From NCBI GenBank assembly GCA_950097015.1, contig CATNEN010000003.1:7796501-7860500 (forward strand): DNA of 64,000 bases, read 5' to 3'. The notes under the pieces are model-generated. The model was not told the origin of the DNA and ran no database searches. It worked only from the letters and a program-made list of their open reading frames with translations. This DNA comes from Macrostomum hystrix. Taxonomy: Eukaryota; Platyhelminthes; Macrostomidae. Below, in pieces: positions 57,101 through 64,000 of the stretch (its first letter is position 1; every line of letters starts with the position of its first letter). Position numbers and translations under genes: made by a program.

Positions 57101-60100
57101 TATCAATACGAAACAGTGGACATCGCAGGATAGACAATTTCCAACTGTGACTATTTGCAATCTGAATCCGTTTCTAGCTTCCAAGAGACTAATGAACGAG
57201 AGAGGAAGCTTGACCCCGGCCGAATATCGCGATCGCATAATTCACATGACGCAGGAGGCCAATAGACAGGGCCTCATTGACAAGGAGGAGATGGATCTCT
57301 ATCGGGACGAACTGCTGAAACTCAAGGCGTACTATGATAATATAGACGTGTATTTGAAAAACTACATGGGTAAGTGTATGACGCCGGTTCTGTCATAGGC
57401 CTACGAGTATTTAAAGCAAAGAGTCGCAACATAAAGTGTTCTCTTTAATTTTTACAGAGAGCTACCCGTTGATCCTATCCAAAAGCTGCAAGATTTATTA
57501 TCGCAAGGGTAGCGTGCGCAAGAGTCGAAAATGCGACAGCATCGAACGAAGCTACGTGTTCGATTACATTAACTGTTATTCAGTGAATGTTTACAGCACT
57601 AGCGACGAACTAGTTGAAAAAGTGGTTATTAGTACTCTGACTCATTCTGAGGACGACGGCGTCAAATGCAGCCGATGCATTGTCGACAATCCGCAGTCAC
57701 TTAGACAGGGAGTTATAATGCATCTGCATCCAAGAGATCAATATCCGCTGTACATTCAAGAGGGTTTGTACATAGCGCCCGGAACTCAGAATATTATTCA
57801 GGTGAAACAGCGCAAGTACAACCTAATCAAAGGTAAGATTTAGTCTGCTTCAATAGTATGAGACAGATAATCAAACTACATATGTTTGCATCACTGACTC
57901 CTTAATTGGATTTGCATACAACTTATCCGATTAAAAAAAATAAACTAGTTATAGAAAACATTTTTAGACTGCAGCACGGACCACCCCACCTGGATGCATT
58001 TCTACGTTAACAGCGTACAAAAAAGCAGTCACTATACTCAGGAATTATGCTCCACCATAGCCAAACACGCAGCAGTAAAGCGCGCCTGCAATTGCTCAAT
58101 TGAAGCATTTCCACACGTGACCGTTCAGGGAAGCAGATTCGGGTCCTGCTATAAACAGAATCTCAGTGCGCCAGTTGTCAACACTGTTATGCTAGACTGT
58201 GTTGCGGACATTGAAGGCCGGCATCATCAAAGACGAGGCGATTCATCATTAGTAACAGATCCAGAGGCGACAGCCGCAATTAGCTGTCCGAGGCCGTGTA
58301 ATACAGAGGATTTCAGTGTGGCGCACACGTCAACTCTGGGCGCTACTAAGGGTAGCGCGTTGGATATTTATCGGCACTATGTTAGAGGCGTAGTCAACAT
58401 TCCAGAAAGGTTTGTGAGCGTTTTTATTTAACTTTGATTTTGTAAATTAGTTATTTTTTTTGCAAATTTATTCTTTTGAATTTTCTCTACAGATATCGAA
58501 GCATCTACGATAAAGCTTTGCTAGCTAGGGAGGCTGATAATGACACTCTAGCAATGCAGCTAGTGTCGCAAACTGATTACTTGGAACGAAACTTTGCCAC
58601 AATGGTACTGCTGCACATTCCTAATCATGCCAAGGTTTACACAGAAAGCTACCTATTAGATTCTGCATCATTTGTCAGCCAAGTCGGCGGTGCAATGGCA
58701 TTATTTAGCGGTATAACACTAATCTGCGTAGCCGAAGTATTCGAAGTGTTGCACGATCTATTGGCCTACGCTTATTGGCGATACAAATGCGGACGCGGTG
58801 GAACTACAAACACTACAACTACAACAGCTACTACTCCAAGTAGCAGCGGAGCAGCGGCAAGATCTGTAGCTAGTAGCAGCGTTAGAATCGGCAGCGGACA
58901 TCCGATAGTTTGTAACAGCCGACTATTGCATTATCAACAGCAACATAAAGTCCCAGTTCAATCTAAACAGATAGACGACTTGTAGCAATCCTGGGCGTCA
59001 GTCTTAGTAGCTACCGTTTTTTCTTATAATTGTTATTATTTCTCTGGCCTTAGATAAATACGTACATCACTATAATTCTTTTTTGTCGATAAACTAAGTT
59101 ACGCGTATTTTAGGTTAAAGTATTGTTTAAATTGTCATCATTATTAATAAACGTGGCTAACATAGCTAAGACTGGCACAAATGAATTATACAGACTAGTC
59201 AGAAAATTGCCCAGCCGCTTTGTTTTGTTTTATCGGCTTATTTGTATAAAAATATCGTGTATATAGTACCATATAACTAATTGTTCGCACTGACTTTGAT
59301 ATCTTATAATACGTCAAGAAAAAATGGTTTAAATAGATTTTTTATATTTAATTACTTGTACATTGCTAAATTTAATAGCCCCAATAAACCTATAGTTAAT
59401 AACCCTATTATCTTGTCAATAAACCCAGTCCTCTCGCGAATAACCGTACAGTCTTGTTCTTGATAAACCCACAGTCCTCTCATATCCCCAAAGACGTCTC
59501 GTTAATATCCACACAGTTCTTTCGTTAATATCCCCACAGTCCTCTCGTTAATATTCCTCACAGACATCTCGTTAACATCCACACAGTCCTTTCGTTAATA
59601 TTCCTCACAGACATCTCGTTAACATCCACACAGTCCTTTCGTTAATATCCCCACAGTCCTCTCGTTGATATTCCTCACAGAATCTCGTTAATATTCCTCA
59701 CAGAATCTCGTTAATATTCCTCACAGACATCTCGTTAATATCCCTCACAGACATCTCGTTAATATCCCTCACAGACATCTCGTTAATATCCCTCACAGAC
59801 ATCTCGTTAATATTCCTCACAGAATCTCGTTAATATTCCTCACAGAATCTCGTTAATATTCCTCACAGACATCTCGTTAATATCCCCACAGTCCTCTCGT
59901 TGATATTCCTCACAGACATCTCGTTAATATTCCTCACAGACATCTCGTTAATATCCCCACAGTCCTCTCGTTGATATTCCTCACAGACATCTCGTTAATA
60001 TTCCTCACAGACATCTCGTTAATATCCCCACAGTCCTCTCGTTGATATTCCTCACAGACGTCTCGTTGATATTCCTCACAGACATCTCGTTAATATTCCT

Positions 60101-62771
60101 CACAGACATCTCGTTAATATCCCCACAGTCCTCTCGTTGATATTCCTCACAGACATCTCGTTAATATCCCTCACAGACATCTCGTTAATATCCCTCACAG
60201 ACATCTCGTTAATATCCCTCACAGACATCTCGTTAATATCCCTCACAGACATCTCGTTAATATCCCTCACAGACATCTCGTTAATATTCCTCACAGAATC
60301 TCGTTAATATTCCTCACAGAATCTCGTTAATATTCCTCACAGAATCTCGTTAATATTCCTCACAGACATCTCGTTAATATCCCTCACAGACATCTCGTTA
60401 ATATCCCTCACAGACATCTCGTTAATATCCCTCACAGACATCTCGTTAATATTCCTCACAGAATCTCGTTAATATTCCTCACAGAATCTCGTTAATATTC
60501 CTCACAGAATCTCGTTAATATCCCTCACAGACATCTCGTTAATATCCCTCACAGACATCTCGTTAATATCCCTCACAGACATCTCGTTAATATCCCTCAC
60601 AGACATCTCGTTAATATCCCTCACAGACATCTCGTTAATATTCCTCACAGAATCTCGTTAATATTCCTCACAGAATCTCGTTAATATCCCTCACAGACAT
60701 CTCGTTAATATTCCTCACAGAATCTCGTTAATATCCCTCACAGAATCTCGATAATATCCTCACGGACATCTCGATAATATCCACACAGACATCTCGCTAA
60801 TAAACAAGAGTTCTATTGCCAAAGATTCATATTTCCAGTTTAGAATAATGCAGTTTCAGACTAAACAGACTCACCCAACGAATTCGGTAAAGACCGTGTC
60901 ACCAACGGCGCCGTCAACGCATTCAGCGTCGCTGTGACTTTCTTCCTCTTCGAATAAGCGAACACCAGAGGTGCTGGCATTAGTGGCTGCGGCAGGGGCA
61001 CTTGTCGTTTCAGTCGCAGCAGTTGACGAAGAGCTGCCCAAGCGACTGGTGCGCCTACGCTGCTGCTGGTGTTGCTGCTGACGGCTAGGCGTAGAGTTTG
61101 AAGCCGGTGACGACGCGATAGACTCCTGCGAAATGGATCGACGCGTCAAAGGCCTGCTAGACAAGGAAGGTGACTGAATGAACGAATCAGTCTGAACTGG
61201 TTCGCATTTGATCTTGGCTTTGCTCGGACTCTCAGTGTGGAAGTCGGGCAGTTGCCAACGATGCAGCCCAGTTTCGGAATCATAATCCGATTTAGTTTCA
61301 GCGGCGATGGCGGCATTAAACAGGCTCTGAGCGCGAGATTGCAGACGATTAGCCGCTCGACAATAGATGCTGTCTTTGCGATTGAATGCGTGACAATTCG
61401 CTAGCATCAGGTCGAAGTCTGAGCGCAGATCGGCAACGCTGGCGTATAGATTGGATTCGATTTTAGTTAGCATTGTGGTGAAATCCATCGGTTGCTTGAT
61501 GGCCTCCTTGTAGGCTGGCAGTTCGACTGGTTCAGCGAAAATTCGCTGCGTGTCCAAATCGCTGAGAGCCGTATGCAGCTGAAATATTATATCAGATAGT
61601 ACTAGTACTAGTAGGAGTGATTCTCACCACTGGAGACTTTAATATTAAAAGGTGAGTCGCACAACTAAAGAATTGAATCTCAAAATAGAAATAGAATGCC
61701 GAATCTTATTGGGTTGATTCTTAGGGCTAGACAGCGGAATCTCATAGCGTGATTCTCAGGACTAGACAGCGGAATCTCATAGCGTGATTCTCAGGACTAG
61801 ACAGCGGAATCTCACAGGGTGATTCTCAGGACTAGACAGTGAAATCTCACAGGGTGATTCTCAGGACTAGACAGCGGAATCTCAGCGTGATTCACAGGAC
61901 TAGACAGTGAAATCTCACAGGGTGTTTCTCAGGACTAGACAGCGGAATCTCATAGCGTGATTCACAGGACTAGACAGTGAAATCTCACAGCGTGATTCTC
62001 AGGACTAGACAGCGGAATCTCATAGCGTGATTCTCAGGACTAGACAGCGGAATCTCATAGCGTGATTCTCAAGACTAGACAGCGGAATCTCACAGGGTGA
62101 TTCTCAGGACTAGACAGCGGAATCTCATAGCGTGATTCTCAGGACTAGACAGTTAAATCTCATAGCGTGATTCTCAGGAGTCATGAGACTCTCAGATAGC
62201 GGAATCTCACGGGGTGACTCTCAGGACCGGAGCACGTGAAATCTAAAAGGACAATTCTTAAAAAACGAGTGCCATCTTAACTACTGACCTGTTTGAGAAG
62301 TGCAATCCTGGGCGCCAGTGTGACCTCAGCAATCGCAGACCTAGCTCGCACTAGTTCTCGTTTGAGTCTCTCGCGTTTCCTAACTAATTCGGCTAGCAGT
62401 CTCGCTTTCTCAAGGTCCTGCCTGAGTCGCTGCCAGAATTTCAATTGTTTGCAGAGCTGCTGCAATTCGCGATCGTTGGCTACGAAATCTCGCGCCCTGC
62501 AAGCCTGCAGTCTTTTCAGCAGCGGCACACCGGACCTTGCCTGCCGTTTCAGGCGCCAATAGTTGTACAGTCGGCGAAGGAACTCGTCACGATCTGGCAG
62601 GTCGGGTAAGAGTGCTCCGATGGCAGCCAGGCGATCCTTGGCAATGACCGGCACGGAGACACCGGGTGCGGAATTGCGCCTCTCGGCTAGAATCTTGCGA
62701 GCTCGACGCATCTTTTGACGCTTCACTTTCTCAGGGCTGGCTTGCTGCTGCTGCTGCTGCTGCTGCTGTTG
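51178..62771 (-). CDS. BRPF1: BRPF (bromodomain-PHD finger-PWWP scaffold), 3' three exons; 5' part beyond window
   Basis: BRPF proteins scaffold the MOZ/MORF/HBO1 histone acetyltransferase complexes in the nucleus. Exons (minus): 62771-62289, 61578-60875, 51763-51178, in phase, ending TAG. The first has a poly-Gln start, then the BRPF linker helix region ([20 protein letters not shown]-like [44 protein letters not shown]). The second carries the bromodomain ([30 protein letters not shown] with the acetyl-lysine Asn) and DSETGLHRW. The third has the PWWP domain ([43 protein letters not shown]). The PHD fingers should lie beyond 64000. The 9.1-kb intron 51764-60874 contains another gene and transposons. 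BRPF1 versus BRPF3 cannot be separated here. Confidence 0.92.
51764..52113. other. BRPF intron, unique sequence
   Basis: AT-rich with a poly-G run near 51780. No gene recognised. Confidence 0.5.
52256..52336. repeat. Perfect hairpin, about 31-bp arms
   Basis: TAATAAACGGCTATGAGTGC... pairs with its inverted copy 52306-52336 around an 18-nt loop (52288-52305). Pairing continues weakly outward (ATGATATA/TATATCAT). Probably a tiny MITE. Confidence 0.75.
52341..53946 (+). mobile_element. Tc1/mariner-like transposon 1
   Basis: Terminal inverted repeats ATTTTGCAGTCAAGTTTGAA.. (52341-52382) and its inverse (53907-53946). A second internal pair (52465-52504 and 53803-53846) repeats GGGCATTCAAATTAGACAA, an IR/DR-like arrangement. 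It contains the broken transposase 52522-53627. Confidence 0.85.
52522..53627 (+). pseudogene. Tc1/mariner-like DDE transposase, broken
   Basis: The N-terminus has a helix-turn-helix DNA-binding region ([20 protein letters not shown], then [10 protein letters not shown]). The frame shifts near 52833. The catalytic part continues with [12 protein letters not shown] (first Asp), [13 protein letters not shown] (second Asp) and, after two in-frame TAA codons at 53345 and 53366, [12 protein letters not shown] (catalytic Glu). The C-terminus resembles DDE_3-type transposases. One frameshift plus at least two stops make it inactive. Confidence 0.85.
53966..54103. mobile_element. 138-bp MITE with about 32-bp inverted ends
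   Basis: The left end TACTTTTGGACCACAGACA and right end TGTCTATGGTCCAAAAGTA pair along with GGGCGTGCA/TGCACGCCC. There is no coding capacity. Confidence 0.75.
54104..54342 (+). other. Orphan coding-like segment between transposons
   Basis: An ATG at 54196 opens [20 protein letters not shown] and runs into the left inverted repeat of transposon 2. I recognise no family. It may be residue of the outer element's own gene. Confidence 0.3.
54343..55679 (+). mobile_element. Tc1/mariner-like transposon 2
   Basis: 85-bp terminal inverted repeats, nearly identical: 54343-54427 and 55595-55679, beginning GTCTGTGGTCGAAATC and ending at GAGGTCATCAACC. It encloses a frameshifted transposase. It sits inside the outer 136-bp-TIR element. 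Confidence 0.85.
54431..55378 (+). pseudogene. Second Tc1/mariner-like DDE transposase, frameshifted
   Basis: It has an N-terminal helix-turn-helix region ([32 protein letters not shown]), then [19 protein letters not shown] with the first catalytic Asp. Around 55075-55150 the conserved text moves to another frame ([18 protein letters not shown] with the second Asp). It then returns to the first frame ([23 protein letters not shown] with the Glu position). At least two compensating frameshifts leave the ORF open but scramble the region holding the second Asp. It is distinct in sequence from transposase 1. Confidence 0.8.
55867..56852. other. Presumed promoter region of the channel gene
   Basis: Non-coding BRPF-intron sequence upstream of the plus-strand DEG/ENaC start codon. 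No array or element seen. Confidence 0.4.
56853..58985 (+). CDS. DEG/ENaC family sodium channel subunit, 4 exons, 608 aa
   Basis: Trimeric amiloride-sensitive-type sodium channel subunit of the plasma membrane; relatives are gated by peptides, acid or mechanical force. Exons 56853-57369, 57458-57832, 57968-58409 and 58493-58985 give 1,827 nt, all phases fit, ending TAG. The first membrane helix (about residues 52-70, [16 protein letters not shown]) is followed by [12 protein letters not shown], the family's post-M1 motif. The large Cys-rich ectodomain includes CNCSIEAFP-like and [10 protein letters not shown] motifs. The second helix reads [28 protein letters not shown]. The gating His-Gly position reads SSIRGLPRI (Arg for His) and the filter reads GIT instead of G-x-S. 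The tail is Thr/Ser-rich. The subfamily is uncertain (FaNaC/ASIC/degenerin not separable). It lies in the BRPF intron on the opposite strand. Confidence 0.92.
59146..59151 (+). promoter_or_regulatory. Candidate polyadenylation signal AATAAA of the channel gene
   Basis: AATAAA in ATTAATAAACG, 161 nt after the channel stop codon. Confidence 0.55.
59455..60800. repeat. 23-24-bp minisatellite in the BRPF intron
   Basis: About 57 copies of CTCACAGACATCTCGTTAAT plus ATCC/ATTC, with shorter CAGAATCTCG variants in runs that recur, giving higher-order structure. The array lies between the channel gene and the bromodomain exon. Confidence 0.95.
61690..62215. repeat. 35-bp minisatellite in the BRPF intron before the bromodomain exon
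   Basis: About 14 copies of a unit containing GTGATTCTCAGGACTAGACA followed by GCGGAATCTCATAGC. Confidence 0.95.
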
Positions 62772-62779
62772 CTGCACAA

Positions 62780-63049
62780 ATATAGTTTCTTAGAATTAGC
62801 TAAATTGTCAAATTGCTTTCTTTCTCAAAGCTTGGCCATGTCTATGAGATTGATAAATATCTAGGAGGTTTGTCATTTAATTTGTTTATTATCTTGTCTA
62901 GTTTGGTCATTTCGAGATATTTTGTCATTTTCTATGAAATTTGACATTTTCCAGTCAGTTTGTCATTTTCTATGTAGTCAGTCATTTACTAGGTAGTTTG
63001 TCATTTTATGGGTACTTTGTTATCTTCCAATGGTATGTCATTTTTAACG
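62780..63049. other. BRPF intron, start of a degenerate repeat
   Basis: Scattered GTCATTTTC words lead into the regular array at 63050; the unit seems to have arisen locally. Confidence 0.5.
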
Positions 63050-64000
63050 TTTATTCTTTTCTAGGTAGCTTGTCATTTTCTAGGTAGCTTGTCATTTTCT
63101 AGGTAACTTGTCATTTTCTAGGTAGTTTGTCATTTTCTAGGTAGCTTGTCATTTTCTAGGTAGTTTGTTATTTTCTAGGTAGCTTGTCATTTTCTAGGTA
63201 GCTTTTCATTTTTCTAGGTAGCTTGTCATTTTCTAGGTAGCTTGTCATTTTTCTAGGTAGCTTGTCATTTTCTAGGTAGCTTGTCATTTTCTAGGTAGCT
63301 TTTCATTTTCTAGGTAGCTTGTCATTTTTCTAGGTAGCTTGTCATTTTCTAGGTAGCTTGTCACTTTCTTTAAAAGCTTGTCATTTTCTAGGTAGCTTGT
63401 CATTTTCTAGGTAGCTTGTCATTTTCTAGGTAGCCTGTCATTTTCTAGGTAGCTTGTCATTTTCTAGGTAGTTTGTTATTTTCTAGGTAGCCTGTCATTT
63501 TCTAGGTAGCTTTTCATTTTTCTAGGTAGCTTGTCATTTTCTAGGTAGCTTGTCATTTTTCTAGGTAGCTTGTCATTTTCTAGGTAGCTTGTCATTTTCA
63601 AGGTAGCTTTTCATTTTCTAGGTAGCTTGTCATTTTTCTAGGTAGCTTGTCATTTTCTAGGTAGCTTGTCACTTTCTTTAAAAGCTTGTCATTTTCTAGG
63701 TAGCTTGTCATTTTCTAGGTAGCTTGTCATTTTCTAGGTAGCTTGTCATTTTTCTAGGTAGCTTGTCATTTTCTAGGTAGCTTGTCATTTTCTAGGTAGC
63801 TTGTCATTTTCTAGGTAGCTTGTCATTTTCTAGGTAGCCTGTCATTTTCTAGGTAGCTTGTCATTTTCTAGGTAGTTTGTTATTTTCTAGGTAGCCTGTC
63901 ATTTTCTAGGTAGCTTTTCATTTTTCTAGGTAGCTTGTCATTTTCTAGGTAGCTTGTCATTTTCTTTGGTAGCTTGTCATTTTCTAGGTAGCTTGTCATT
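63050..64000. repeat. 19-bp minisatellite running off the window
   Basis: About 50 copies of AGGTAGCTTGTCATTTTCT with TTTTTCT and TAGTTTGTTATT variants. A marker variant with CACTTTCTTTAAAAGC occurs at 63363 and 63670, showing block duplication. The array lies in the BRPF intron upstream of the poly-Gln exon. Confidence 0.95.

Overview
The window comes from an animal nuclear genome. Genes are split by GT-AG introns, with one probable AT-AC intron. All three standard stop codons end genes, and there are tRNA-derived SINEs, a Helitron, Tc1/mariner-like elements, a LINE fragment and a Ty3/gypsy retrotransposon. The gene set (KIF28/KLP-6-like kinesin-3, SLC33A1, SMG8, BRPF, DEG/ENaC) is metazoan. 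The repeat load is compatible with a repeat-rich invertebrate such as a flatworm or other lophotrochozoan, but I cannot name the species.

Layout. 1-6.1 kb: the 3' end of a Ty3/gypsy element, a broken LINE reverse transcriptase, an unrecognised 231-aa ORF and a deleted Helitron. 6.6-13.6 kb: a complete 14-exon kinesin-3 gene on the minus strand (about 991 aa). 15.4 kb: a small one-exon membrane protein (minus). 20-23.4 kb: the last three exons of an unrecognised single-pass membrane protein (plus). 23.4-37.5 kb: no gene recognised, mostly tandem repeats, including 6.2 kb of a 23-bp satellite. 37.7-42.3 kb: SLC33A1 acetyl-CoA transporter (minus, four exons, 556 aa). 44.5-50 kb: SMG8 (minus; first exon not found). 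51.2-62.8 kb and beyond: the 3' part of a BRPF scaffold gene (minus). Its 9.1-kb intron holds a complete DEG/ENaC channel gene on the opposite strand plus a nest of DNA transposons.

Tandem repeats make up roughly a third of the window by eye. Most introns and intergenic gaps carry their own minisatellite with its own unit (16 to 39 bp), and these arrays produce many long spurious ORFs. No operon or pathway links the genes. They are independent housekeeping or neuronal-type genes: vesicle or organelle transport, ER acetyl-CoA import, nonsense-mediated decay, histone acetylation and a sodium channel. Exon boundaries were set by hand from splice signals, phase and family knowledge. Coding sums divide by three in the two complete minus-strand genes and in the channel gene.
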